Source: JAEUKA01 sp035328405
GTDB lineage: Bacteria > Myxococcota_A > Polyangia > Palsa-1104 > JAEUJZ01
Direction of reading: 5' to 3'
DNA length: 64,000 nucleotides
Assembly (NCBI GenBank): GCA_035328405.1
Contig: DAOLIT010000011.1
Span: forward strand, 1-64,000
Of the stretch, positions 43,751 through 52,518 are shown one piece after another; the stretch's first letter is position 1, and each line of letters opens with the position of its first letter. Below the pieces are notes generated by a model. That model worked only from the letters and a program-made list of their open reading frames with translations. It made no database searches and had not been told where the DNA came from. The position numbers and the translations under genes are program-made.

Positions 43751-45145
43751 ATGTCGGACCGGGCCTCGACGTTGAAAGAGGCGGTGACGCCACGCAGTGA
43801 CGAAGCATTGGGGACGGAACGCCATCCTGGGGTGGCGCTTCTGTTTTCGGGCGGTTTGCCGCAGGTGTTTGCGCTGTCGCTTGAGGGTGGACCGCTCGAA
43901 CTGGGGCGGGGATCGCATGGGATGAATCCCGATCAGCGGATGTCCAGGCGACATGCGCGGATTTCGTATGACGGGCGACGGTTTTGGGTGACGGATTTGG
44001 GAAGCCACAACGGAACGGCGGCGGATGGCCGACCTGTTGTGCCGGACACACCGACGGAGGTGCAGCGGGTGGTGCGGATGGGGGATTCGTTGTTCGGGGT
44101 GTTCCAGGACATCGAACCGCTGTGTACGCGAGGGGTGTCGATTCAGCACGGAAAAGTGCTGGGGCCTCTTCTGCAAGAGGTGTTTTCGCTGGCGGCGCAG
44201 TCGGCGACGTATGGGGACACGCTGCATGTGACGGGGGAAAGCGGGGCGGGGAAAGAAATGGTGGCGCAACACTTCCATCAAAGCAGTCCGCAAAAAAGCG
44301 GGCCGTTTGTGGCGGTGAATTGCGCAGCGATTCCGCAAGGTGTGGCAGAGCGTTTGTTGTTCGGGACGCGGCGGGGAGCGTATTCGGGCGCGGTGGAAAA
44401 TGCGGAAGGGTATTTGGACGCAGCGTCGGGGGGAACGCTGTTTTTGGATGAGGTGGGCGATCTGGATGTGCAGGTGCAAGCGAAACTTTTGCGGGTGATC
44501 GAGACGCGGGAACTTCTGCCGCTGGGGGCGAATCGACCGCATCGGATCGATCTGCATGTGTGTTCGGCGACGAACAAGGATTTGAAGCAGCTCGTGGCAT
44601 TGGGGCGGTTTCGGGAGGATTTGTATTACCGGATTGCAAGGCCGTGCGTACACATTCCTCCGTTGCGAAAACGGATCGAAGAAATCCCGTGGCTGGTCGA
44701 GGCTGCGGTGAAGCGGACGAGCAGCTCGGCATCGATCCATGCGTCGCTGGTCGAGTTGTGCATGTTGCGGCCCTGGCCGGGGAACATCCGGGAATTGTTG
44801 GTCGAGGTGCGGAGCGCGGCGCAAAACGCAGCGATCAAAGCGTCGTCGCGGATCGAATCGAAACACCTGCCAGAAGGCGCAGGCTCGTTGCTGCGGGCGC
44901 TGAGCGCGGTGCCGGAAGTTTTGCCGGAAGACTCGACGCCTCCGTCGGGGCGGGTGGTCGATCCGGCAGAGGGACAAAAGATCGAGCAGGCGTTGAGGGC
45001 ACATCATGGGAATGTGGCGGGGACGGCGCGAGCGTTGGGGCTGCACAGAACGCAGCTTCGGCGGCTGATCGAACGGTATGGGCTGGACCCACAGGATTTT
45101 GGTCCGGCGGGAAATGGGGCGGAAAAAGCAAACTTCGAGAAATAG
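43751..45145 (+). CDS. FHA-domain sigma-54-dependent activator
   Basis: This protein (464 residues) has the order FHA (LELGRGSHGM...MSRRHARISYD...DLGSHNGTAAD), AAA+ and Fis-type HTH. The AAA+ core has GESGAGKE (Walker A), GTLFLDEVGDLD (Walker B) and RRGAYSGA in the GAFTGA position, close to the canonical loop and thus probably able to remodel sigma-54. The HTH ends as GNVAGTARALGLHRTQLRRLIERYGL. It is divergent from the ADYC lipoprotein gene with a sigma-54-type promoter between them, which makes that gene the prime target. The start at 43751 is set by the leaderless TATAAT. Confidence 0.9.
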   Translation: MSDRASTLKEAVTPRSDEALGTERHPGVALLFSGGLPQVFALSLEGGPLELGRGSHGMNPDQRMSRRHARISYDGRRFWVTDLGSHNGTAADGRPVVPDTPTEVQRVVRMGDSLFGVFQDIEPLCTRGVSIQHGKVLGPLLQEVFSLAAQSATYGDTLHVTGESGAGKEMVAQHFHQSSPQKSGPFVAVNCAAIPQGVAERLLFGTRRGAYSGAVENAEGYLDAASGGTLFLDEVGDLDVQVQAKLLRVIETRELLPLGANRPHRIDLHVCSATNKDLKQLVALGRFREDLYYRIARPCVHIPPLRKRIEEIPWLVEAAVKRTSSSASIHASLVELCMLRPWPGNIRELLVEVRSAAQNAAIKASSRIESKHLPEGAGSLLRALSAVPEVLPEDSTPPSGRVVDPAEGQKIEQALRAHHGNVAGTARALGLHRTQLRRLIERYGLDPQDFGPAGNGAEKANFEK

Positions 45146-45160
45146 GCGCGCAGGAGTCCT

Positions 45161-45212
45161 GGGGTAGGGGTAGGGGGACGTATGTGTGAGTGTCTGGGGG
45201 TGGGAAAGGGGG
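45161..45212 (+). other. G-tract cluster between convergent genes
   Basis: GGGG-TA-GGGG-TA-GGGGG (45161-45177) and GGGGG-T-GGG-AAA-GGGGG (45196-45212) lie in the 99-bp gap between the activator and ABC exporter 3' ends. No classic hairpin terminator is seen there. Confidence 0.4.
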
Positions 45213-45244
45213 ATGAAGGTGCGGAAAGGGAGGAGGAGTGGGAT

Positions 45245-47092
45245 TTAGGTGGACTTTTGCTTGTGGGAGAATTGGAGTTTGTAGAGGCGGGCGTAGATGC
45301 CGTCGAGGGAGAGAAGCTCGTCGTGGCGGCCTTGTTCGACGACGCGGCCTTTGTGGAAAACGACGATGCGGTCGGCGGTCTGGATGGTGGACAGACGGTG
45401 CGCGATGACGAGGGCGGTACGGTCTTTGACGACCTCCTCGAGGGCTTTTTGGAGGCGGGCCTCGGTGTCGGAATCGACTGAAGCGGTGGCTTCGTCCAAA
45501 ATGAGGATGTCAGCGTCGCGATAGAGGGCGCGGGCAAAGGAGATGAGCTGGCGTTCCCCTGCGGAGAAGTTGGAACCGCGTTCGTCTACTTCGGCTTGGA
45601 GGCCGCCGCGCTTTTCAAAAAAATCCTGGGCACCGATGCGAGCGAGGGCCAAGCGGGCGCGGGCTTCATCGGGAGTGGGGTCTCCCATGGCGATGTTGGA
45701 CAAGAGGGTTCCCTGGAACAAAAAGACATCTTGGGGGACCACGGAAAAGAGGGAGCGGAGGGCTTTGGGGGAATAGGTGCTCACGTCTTTTCCAAAGACG
45801 CGGACTTGACCGGACAGGGGTTCATAAAGGCGCAAAAGCAGTTGGGTCACAGTGCTTTTTCCTGCACCAGTTGCTCCGACAAGAGCGAGTTTTTCGCCGC
45901 GTTTTGCAGAAAAGGACACGTCGCGGAGTACGGGAACGCCTGGCTTGTACCCAAATTCGACGCTGGAGAAGGCGAGTGCTTCCCCGTCCGTTTGGGTTTT
46001 GGGGGCGGTTTGCGATGCTGCCTGGACGTTGTGTTGGGCGGCGGTTTCGACCTCTTTTTGATCGAGAAGTTGGAAGATGCGCTCGGCCCCGGACAAGGCG
46101 CTTTGGAGCACGGTGTAGCGTTGGGCGAGCATGCTGACTGGCTCGAAGAATTGGCGGAGGTATTGGGTGAAGGTGACGATGGTGGCAAAGGCCAAAGGGG
46201 TGCTCCCGAGCTTCTTGATGCCGACCCAAAACAGAACGCTGGCGATGCAAAGGGTCGAGACCATTTCAATGGCTGCATCGAGGGTGGCTTCAAAGAAAAT
46301 GGCGCGCTTGTTGGCATCGCGGAATTGACCGTTGATGGTGTCAAACTCGCGGGCCATTTGGTCTTGTCGTCCGAAGGCTTGGACGACGGCAATGCCGCCG
46401 ACTTGCTCGGACAAAAAGGCGTTGAGGCGGGCGGTTTTGGTGCGGATGTCGCGGTAGGCGCGTTTTCCGCCGCGCCGAACCCAAGTGACCAGGACAGAGA
46501 CGACAGGGAGGGCAGCAAAAGCGATGAGGGAAAGCTGCCAATCGAGCAGAAGCATGGCGACGACGATACCGATGAGCATGAGGAGATCGCCAGCGGCGTT
46601 GAAGACACCAAATGCAAAGAGTTCGGCGACGGCATCGACGTCATTGACGCATCGGGTGGTGAGGCGTCCGACGGGGGTCTTGTCGTAATAGCGCATGGAA
46701 AGGGTCTGGAGGAACGCGAAAATGTGTCTGCGCAAGTCGGCCATGGACAGCGCGCCCGCAAGCTGCATGCAGTAGATCTGGCCAAAGGAGATGACTTGGG
46801 AGAGGACGGTGATGCCGGCGAGGATTGCGCCGTCTCGGAAGAGGAGGTCGGCGGATTTTCGTCCGGCGTGTTCGATGATTTGACCCATCAAAAGGGGGCG
46901 AAGCAGGTTGATTCCAGCGACGGACAGGAGGCCCAAAAGGGAGAGGACGACATAGCGAGCGTGGGGTGCGATGAACGGCCACAAACGGGACAAGAGTTTG
47001 AAGTCGTAGCTTTTGTCGATGGTGTCCTCGTCGTGAAATGCGGCGAGTTTGGCTTCGGCTGCGCTTTTTTGGGGAGTGGGTTTGGCGCTCAT
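45245..47092 (-). CDS. ABC exporter half-transporter with consensus ATP site (MdlB-like)
   Basis: This protein (615 residues) has six transmembrane helices (about 35-330) and a nucleotide-binding domain (about 370-610): GATGAGKST (Walker A), SAGERQ (signature), ILILDEATASVD (Walker B with the catalytic Glu) and IAHRLSTI (H-loop). The gene's ATG overlaps the TGA of the upstream half (ATGA, 47089-47092). Together they form a heterodimeric type I exporter like MdlAB/TM287-288. Substrate unknown; a lipid or peptide is likely. Confidence 0.93.
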   Translation of the reverse strand: MSAKPTPQKSAAEAKLAAFHDEDTIDKSYDFKLLSRLWPFIAPHARYVVLSLLGLLSVAGINLLRPLLMGQIIEHAGRKSADLLFRDGAILAGITVLSQVISFGQIYCMQLAGALSMADLRRHIFAFLQTLSMRYYDKTPVGRLTTRCVNDVDAVAELFAFGVFNAAGDLLMLIGIVVAMLLLDWQLSLIAFAALPVVSVLVTWVRRGGKRAYRDIRTKTARLNAFLSEQVGGIAVVQAFGRQDQMAREFDTINGQFRDANKRAIFFEATLDAAIEMVSTLCIASVLFWVGIKKLGSTPLAFATIVTFTQYLRQFFEPVSMLAQRYTVLQSALSGAERIFQLLDQKEVETAAQHNVQAASQTAPKTQTDGEALAFSSVEFGYKPGVPVLRDVSFSAKRGEKLALVGATGAGKSTVTQLLLRLYEPLSGQVRVFGKDVSTYSPKALRSLFSVVPQDVFLFQGTLLSNIAMGDPTPDEARARLALARIGAQDFFEKRGGLQAEVDERGSNFSAGERQLISFARALYRDADILILDEATASVDSDTEARLQKALEEVVKDRTALVIAHRLSTIQTADRIVVFHKGRVVEQGRHDELLSLDGIYARLYKLQFSHKQKST

Positions 47093-48930
47093 GACGACAG
47101 ACCTTCCTTGCGAGAACCGGGGAGGGTGCTCGAAAGATCCAACGCGCCCAGGGCGTCGATTTCAGAGGCCATGCGCTGTTCTTCAGCGAAGGTGGCATAC
47201 AGGCCGCCGCGCGAAAGGAGTTCACTGTGAGTGCCGGTTTCGACGACTTTTCCGTCATCGAGAACCAAAATCTGCTGGCAACGAGAAGCGGCAGCGACCC
47301 GATGGGTGATGAGGAGAAGAGAACGGTTTTGGGCCTGCTTTTCGATGCTCTCCAAAATGGCGGCTTCTGTCTTGGCATCTACAGCAGAAAGGGGGTCGTC
47401 CAATATGAGGAGTTTTGGATGCCACAATAGGGCTCGGGCGAGGGCGACCCGCTGTTTTTGGCCCCCGGAAAGTTGGACGCCGCGCTCTCCGACAATGGTG
47501 TCGAATTGTTCGGGAAGGTCCTTGACCTCGGCAAGGACGTGGGCCTCCTTTGCAGCTTGCTGGAGCTTGTCTTGAGCGTCCTGACCGTCCGGATCTGCAA
47601 GGGCGAGGCCGATGTTGCGCGCGACGGTGGTGGAAAACAAAAAGGCGTCTTGCTGGGCGTATCCGACAACCTCGCGGACTTCGGAAAGGGGGAGGTCGCA
47701 CACGTCTTTTCCACACAGGCGTACGGTGTCTTTGGGGGTGGGCAAAAGCCGTGAAAGGAGCATCGCCAGCGTGGTCTTTCCACTGCCGGTGCGCCCAACG
47801 ATGGCGAGGGAAGCGCCAGCGGGAAGGGAGAAACTCACATCCTTGAGTACCGTGCGGTCGCCATAAGCAAACGACAACCGAGACACGGAAAGATCAGCAT
47901 GTACAGGTTTGGGAAGTGCGTCCTCCCCATCCACAAGGTCGGGTTTGGCGTCGATGATCTCGACGAGGCGGGCGAAACTGACTTGGCCGCGCTGGAGGAT
48001 CGAGAGCATGAAACCGATGGCAATAAGGGGCCAGGTCATGCGGGCGAGTGCGAGGGAAAACGCGAAAAAACCGCCCTCGGAAAGTTCGCCGGACAGCAAC
48101 AGGGAGGCACCGTAAAAGAAGAAGAGCAGAAGACCCATGGCAGCGACGGCACCGGTGACGGGAAACATGAGACCGCGAAGCCGGGCCAAATCGAGGGAGG
48201 TGCGCAAATAGGCTTGGTTGAGCTGCTCGAAACGGGTTTTGAGGCTGTCTTCGATGCCAAAGCTGCGGACGACGCGCATGCCAGCGAGGTTGCTTTGGAC
48301 AAATTCGGTGAGTTTTCCGACGGACTTTTGGATGTTCTGGTTGCGGATGAACATCTTGCCGGAAAACGACTTGGTGACGAGCATGAGAACGGGCACGGTC
48401 AGAAGGGAGACACCGGTCAGTTTGGGGGAAATGGAAAGCATGACTTGCAGCGCGCTCACGAGGCCGAACACGACGTTGAGCAGGTTCATGACACCAAAAC
48501 CCATCAGCAAACGGACTTGGGTCAAATCGGCGGTGGCCCGGCTCATGATTTCACCGGCTGAGATGCGCCGATAAAACGCGAAACCAAGCCGATGGAGACG
48601 CACAAGCAGAAGGCCTCGCAGTTTGTACTCGATGTCGCGGCCCGCGTTGAAGCAGTACATGCGGCTCGAGACGCGGACCAAAAACGCGACAACAGCGAGC
48701 GCCAAAATGCCCCACAGAGGCCGCATCGCATCGTGAGGTGACACGCCAGGCACCGAGGAAAACAGAGCATCAATCGCGCGCTTGGACAACCAATCGATGC
48801 GGTTCATCGCAAACTGAAACGCGAGGAGCATGAGGCCGCCCATCACATACCGCGGCCAAAACGCCACAAAAAAAGAAAAGAGCGTGGTGCGCTCGGGTTC
48901 CTCTTTTGGGAGGACCTGTGGTTCTGTCAT
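47089..48930 (-). CDS. ABC exporter half-transporter with degenerate ATP site (MdlA-like)
   Basis: This protein (613 residues) has the same membrane domain and a nucleotide-binding domain with GRTGSGKTT, SGGQKQR and LLILDDPLSAVD. The Walker B Glu is Asp, as in MdlA and in the degenerate site of heterodimeric exporters. The start at 48930 was set by an AAGGA site and the ATGA overlap with the upstream carrier gene (48927-48930). With the consensus partner it should hydrolyse ATP at one site only. Confidence 0.92.
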   Translation of the reverse strand: MTEPQVLPKEEPERTTLFSFFVAFWPRYVMGGLMLLAFQFAMNRIDWLSKRAIDALFSSVPGVSPHDAMRPLWGILALAVVAFLVRVSSRMYCFNAGRDIEYKLRGLLLVRLHRLGFAFYRRISAGEIMSRATADLTQVRLLMGFGVMNLLNVVFGLVSALQVMLSISPKLTGVSLLTVPVLMLVTKSFSGKMFIRNQNIQKSVGKLTEFVQSNLAGMRVVRSFGIEDSLKTRFEQLNQAYLRTSLDLARLRGLMFPVTGAVAAMGLLLFFFYGASLLLSGELSEGGFFAFSLALARMTWPLIAIGFMLSILQRGQVSFARLVEIIDAKPDLVDGEDALPKPVHADLSVSRLSFAYGDRTVLKDVSFSLPAGASLAIVGRTGSGKTTLAMLLSRLLPTPKDTVRLCGKDVCDLPLSEVREVVGYAQQDAFLFSTTVARNIGLALADPDGQDAQDKLQQAAKEAHVLAEVKDLPEQFDTIVGERGVQLSGGQKQRVALARALLWHPKLLILDDPLSAVDAKTEAAILESIEKQAQNRSLLLITHRVAAASRCQQILVLDDGKVVETGTHSELLSRGGLYATFAEEQRMASEIDALGALDLSSTLPGSRKEGLSS

Positions 48931-50231
48931 TCCTTGTGGTCTTTCTGTGTTTGCAGTTGTTTGTTTTTTTGGGGGCCGGTCAACGCCCAGGCCAAACCGA
49001 GCCACGCGGCGACCGCCGAGAGACACACCGCACCATACAGGAGGGCCGAAAATACCACACCGGCCCATTGCAGCGCGGTCACACCCAGCGATGCGAGCCC
49101 CTTGCTGGCGCGGTTGCCAAGTACATCGATGACTTCCTTGGCTCGATATCGGGCGTCAAAGGACAAAGGGACATACAGGAGTTCTTTGGATGCCCGGAAC
49201 AGGGAATAGTCGAGCGTTTTGTAGATGCCATACGCCAGGGCGCAGGTTGTCAAAGATGGCCATAGCATCATGGAAAAAAGAGAAAGGAGATTCACAAGCG
49301 GAACCAGGAGTTGGATGACTCTCCCGGAAAACAGGGAAAGCAAAAGGGGGGCCCCGACAAATTGCAGAAACATCGCAGCAAAATTCACAAGGGCGTAGTA
49401 CTTGCCGGAAAACGCATTCTGTTCATCCAGGCCGGGCAGGTAGTCTGCAAGTGCCCCTCGGAAGGTAATTTCGAGCAGGACAGAGACGACTTGAGTGGCT
49501 GCAATCAGGCCGATGAGCAGGACCAACACGCGCTCTGTTTTGAACAAATGGAGTCCCAAGTGGTCGGTCTGGGAGTGCTTCTTTTTGCCTCCCTTGGGAG
49601 GGCCAAATTTGGAAAAGAGAAGGGCGTAGACGGGCAGGGCGGGCACAGTGAAAACAGCCGCGAGCCACAGCAAATTCAGTGTTCCAAGGGGGCGGGACAG
49701 ATAGCCGACCAACAGTCCTCCCAGCACCGCACCCATGCCCGCAACACCGCAAATCGGACCATTCCAGGTACGTCCAGCTGCGGGATCGAATTTGCTGTCG
49801 ATGTAGGACCAAATCTGTTCGATAAGGAGTACGACATAGGACTCCTTAAACACAAACAGCACGACGACTGCCGCTGTGAGACCCAGCCGAATGGCAACAA
49901 AACAGCCGAGCATGGTCGCCATCGCGAGGATCGTGGTCGCGAACAGCGTGTACCTGGGTCCGATCCACGAAAGGAGTCGTCCGTACAGATACGTCAGGGT
50001 CGCGATCCCAATCAGAGAAAGTCCGAGAGCCCACGGCAACCCCTGTTTTCCATACGTTTTCACAAAGAGCGTGCTGGCGGTGCTGCGGAGCATTTCGTAG
50101 CCGCACAAAACCGCACCTGCTGCGAGCGCGCAAAGCAGTGCAAACCAGACGGCGTTTGAGCCGGACAGCGGCCCCTTTGGCCCCGCGCCAGTTTGTGTGG
50201 AGGCTCCGTCCTGTTCCTTTGCAGCGGTCAT
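48927..50231 (-). CDS. Major-facilitator-like carrier related to nucleotide (NTT/AAA) transporters
   Basis: This 434-residue membrane protein has about 12 helices. The region YGIYKTLDYSLFRASKELLYVPLSFDARYRAKEVIDVLGNRASKG resembles the ATP:ADP antiporter (NTT/Npt) family found in many environmental bacteria as well as in parasites. Free-living relatives may instead serve other solutes. It starts directly after the stop of the pseudo-sensor gene (TAAATG) and overlaps the exporter gene, so the three are coupled. Confidence 0.65.
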   Translation of the reverse strand: MTAAKEQDGASTQTGAGPKGPLSGSNAVWFALLCALAAGAVLCGYEMLRSTASTLFVKTYGKQGLPWALGLSLIGIATLTYLYGRLLSWIGPRYTLFATTILAMATMLGCFVAIRLGLTAAVVVLFVFKESYVVLLIEQIWSYIDSKFDPAAGRTWNGPICGVAGMGAVLGGLLVGYLSRPLGTLNLLWLAAVFTVPALPVYALLFSKFGPPKGGKKKHSQTDHLGLHLFKTERVLVLLIGLIAATQVVSVLLEITFRGALADYLPGLDEQNAFSGKYYALVNFAAMFLQFVGAPLLLSLFSGRVIQLLVPLVNLLSLFSMMLWPSLTTCALAYGIYKTLDYSLFRASKELLYVPLSFDARYRAKEVIDVLGNRASKGLASLGVTALQWAGVVFSALLYGAVCLSAVAAWLGLAWALTGPQKNKQLQTQKDHKE

Positions 50232-50861
50232 TTATTTGCGAACCATTGTGCGTGCGGCGGACACGATTTTGTGGGTTTTGTCGGCGTGCGCCAAAAGTTC
50301 TTCTAGTGGTCTTTGCATGTGTTGGATCGCGAAAAGCGCATGGGTGTGGGATGCGGACGAAGCGAGGTTTGAATCGGACAAAATGCGCTGCAAGGCAACA
50401 AAGGCCTCGTCGAGCGGAACGAGCGCCTGCTCCAGGGCTTCCACGGGTTCGCGCAGTTCGGTGGTGAGTCGGCGCAACACTTCTCCGATGGCGGACAGGC
50501 GTTCCTGTTGCAACAACGCCTCTTTGGTTCGCCCAAGCTCTGCGAGCGCGTTTTTGAGTTCTTCGTTTCGTCGGGCAAGGTCGGCGGTTTTGCGCGCAAC
50601 TGCGCTTTCAAGCTGCAAATTCAGTTCGGTGCTCGTACGCAGCCTGTGCAGAAGCGCGCGGCGCAGACCTTCGATGCGCAAAAGGACGGTCCACAGCTCA
50701 CCGGGAAGCGGTTCCTGAAAGGGTACGCGGTGCCATTCACCTTTGGACAGGGCGAGCACTTGGTCGCGCAGACGCAAAACCGGCTTCACCCAACCGGTCC
50801 ACACAAGGAGCGAAACCCACAACACGAGTGCAAGCAACGCGCCCAAACCCATCATCCACAT
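50232..50861 (-). CDS. Membrane sensor-like protein lacking kinase function
   Basis: This protein (209 residues) has one transmembrane helix (MWMMGLGALLALVLWVSLLVW), a HAMP-like linker (KPVLRLRDQVLALSKGEWHRV), a coiled coil and a dimerisation region resembling HisKA (QQERLSAIGEVLRRLTTELREPVEAL). Where kinases carry the phosphorylated His (HEIRNPL) this reads TELREPV, and no HATPase domain follows. The gene ends at 50232, next to the carrier's ATG. AGGAAG precedes the start at 50861. It may sense the membrane or scaffold the exporter rather than phosphorylate. Confidence 0.75.
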   Translation of the reverse strand: MWMMGLGALLALVLWVSLLVWTGWVKPVLRLRDQVLALSKGEWHRVPFQEPLPGELWTVLLRIEGLRRALLHRLRTSTELNLQLESAVARKTADLARRNEELKNALAELGRTKEALLQQERLSAIGEVLRRLTTELREPVEALEQALVPLDEAFVALQRILSDSNLASSASHTHALFAIQHMQRPLEELLAHADKTHKIVSAARTMVRK

Positions 50862-50975
50862 CGGACTTCCTTTTTTTGTACGTGCATTGGTTTTTGCAAA
50901 GGGGATGTAGAAAAAACTGCGTTTGATCGCAAGCAAAGGGTTTCGCCGCAAAACAGTTCGGCTAAGATGGGGTCC

Positions 50976-51719
50976 ATGAAAACGACCCTCTTTTCAGCTT
51001 GTGTTCTCGTCGGTGCGTTGGCTTTTCCAACGACCTCAAATGCGCAAAACTGCGCGGTTCATTACGCAGCCGGTTTTGCTCAGATTTCCGGTTTGGTGGC
51101 CAAAGCAACGTCGCAACTTGCCGCCGATCAGCTCGTCGATCAGGCGTTCGGCGCAAGACCTCAGCAGTGCGAAGCGAATGCCTACACGTCTTTCGTCGAT
51201 CAGTTCGAGCTGTTTGGCCGGACGGCGATTCGTGCTGGCCAACCGCCGCGTGGAAGCAAAGGTGTGGTGCCTGCGGTGAAAGAAAATCAAATGCGGCTTG
51301 CGATTTCGATCATCCGCAAAATGTCACCGATGAAAGTTCCGCTTGCGGACGCCAAAGCGGGCGTGAGTCAGTTCAAGCAAATGCGCAGCAACTTGAACGC
51401 GGTGGCCGATGATGCGGGAAACACGCCGATGATGACTCAAGTTTTGGAAGCGATTTCGCAAGTGGGTTCTCCGAGAGCGATCGAGGAGACGGTGCAAGTC
51501 GGTTCAAGTGGGAATACGGCTGCGGCGGGTTCCGCAACGCCGGGGACTCCGGGGGGGGTTCAACAGGTGCGTGTGCCGAACACACCGCTTCCGGCGTGGG
51601 CCGTCATCAAGCTGTACGAGGCGCGCGATCTGTGCAAACCGCAGGACGTGGCGGGCATCCAGATTCGGCTGCAAGACATCATCAATTGGATGGAAGCGAA
51701 CGCGCAGCCCGTTCAGTAA
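50976..51719 (+). CDS. Secreted protein of unknown family
   Basis: This 247-residue protein has a signal peptide (MKTTLFSACVLVGALAFPTTSNAQ) and a helical body (ISGLVAKATSQLAADQLVDQAFG, LRLAISIIRKM-like). Three Cys (NCAVH, QQCEAN, DLCKPQ) and a Gly/Thr-rich linker are seen. The start could also be the ATG at 50967. GGGG precedes it. It diverges from the exporter operon with 114 bp between. The function is unknown. Confidence 0.6.
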   Translation: MKTTLFSACVLVGALAFPTTSNAQNCAVHYAAGFAQISGLVAKATSQLAADQLVDQAFGARPQQCEANAYTSFVDQFELFGRTAIRAGQPPRGSKGVVPAVKENQMRLAISIIRKMSPMKVPLADAKAGVSQFKQMRSNLNAVADDAGNTPMMTQVLEAISQVGSPRAIEETVQVGSSGNTAAAGSATPGTPGGVQQVRVPNTPLPAWAVIKLYEARDLCKPQDVAGIQIRLQDIINWMEANAQPVQ

Positions 51720-51780
51720 CCGCCTTCGGCATTGGGGGTCGGAAGACGGCCTAGGTCGGCGGTTTGTGGGGTGATTTGTC

Positions 51781-52506
51781 TTATTCGGAAAGATAGAGAC
51801 GATTCAAGAGGACGCCGTGGCGCGCCAGAGTGAGGGGGAAGGCTTCGCTCTTGCTTTCGGACAGACTCCGCAGGGCTTGCTCGATGTTTTGGGACGTGAC
51901 GGTTTGCCCGTTTGCGTCCAGCAGCAAGTCTCCCACTTTCAAATCCAGGCGGGCAGCGACGCTAGAGCGGTCCACGCGGGTGATGCGGCAGAACGTGCGT
52001 CCGGCAAAAGACACTTCTTCGCAGCCCGCGCCGACACCATACCGCACGGACAAACGAGCGAGCGCCTCTTTCCTTACGGTGTAGGTGTGAGAGGCCTGTT
52101 CTTTCACCGCTTGGTCGTAGGCATGCTCAATCACGCGCACGGCAAAGTCTTCGCCGGAACGAACGGTGCGACGCTGGCCGGTGGTGGTGTCTTCAAGGAC
52201 GATCTGTTGGTCAAGAACCCCAGACAAGCGCAGGTTGCGGCCCACTGTACCGCCGACCGCCACGTCGCGGGTTTCAAAGTTCGGGAGCTCGGCAAGCGTC
52301 GCAAACGCTTCATTTCCTTCCCCTTGGGTTCCAAACAAACGGAACGTGACTTGTCGCGCTTGATAGTCGTCTTGGGCTGCGGCGGGTTCTGGAAGCGCGA
52401 GTGCAGCGACTTCTTGCGAGGTCACTTCGCCCGTCGAACGCCCGCCCTCGCAAGCAAGCAGAGAAGACACGGAACACAGAAGCAACGAAACAATGGTCTT
52501 GTTCAT
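51781..52506 (-). CDS. PDZ-domain lipoprotein (GspC-like)
   Basis: This 241-residue lipoprotein (signal ending SSLLAC) has a GspC homology-region-like middle (VGGTVGRNLRLSGVLDQQIVLEDTTTGQRRTV, about 85-120) and a C-terminal PDZ fold (CRITRVDRSSVAARLDLKVGDLLLDANGQTVTSQN, about 168-205). Such pairing is seen in type II secretion GspC, but here it is lipid-anchored and no secretion genes are near. It starts 12 bp after the SGNH gene with an AAAGGAG site, so they form an operon. Confidence 0.7.
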   Translation of the reverse strand: MNKTIVSLLLCSVSSLLACEGGRSTGEVTSQEVAALALPEPAAAQDDYQARQVTFRLFGTQGEGNEAFATLAELPNFETRDVAVGGTVGRNLRLSGVLDQQIVLEDTTTGQRRTVRSGEDFAVRVIEHAYDQAVKEQASHTYTVRKEALARLSVRYGVGAGCEEVSFAGRTFCRITRVDRSSVAARLDLKVGDLLLDANGQTVTSQNIEQALRSLSESKSEAFPLTLARHGVLLNRLYLSE

Positions 52507-52518
52507 GGTCAGACTCCT

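Noticed and set aside
45596..47230. Long open frame antisense to the ABC exporter genes
   Set aside because: The exporter reading is fully supported by Walker and signature motifs; the other frame is low-complexity Gly/Asp-rich.
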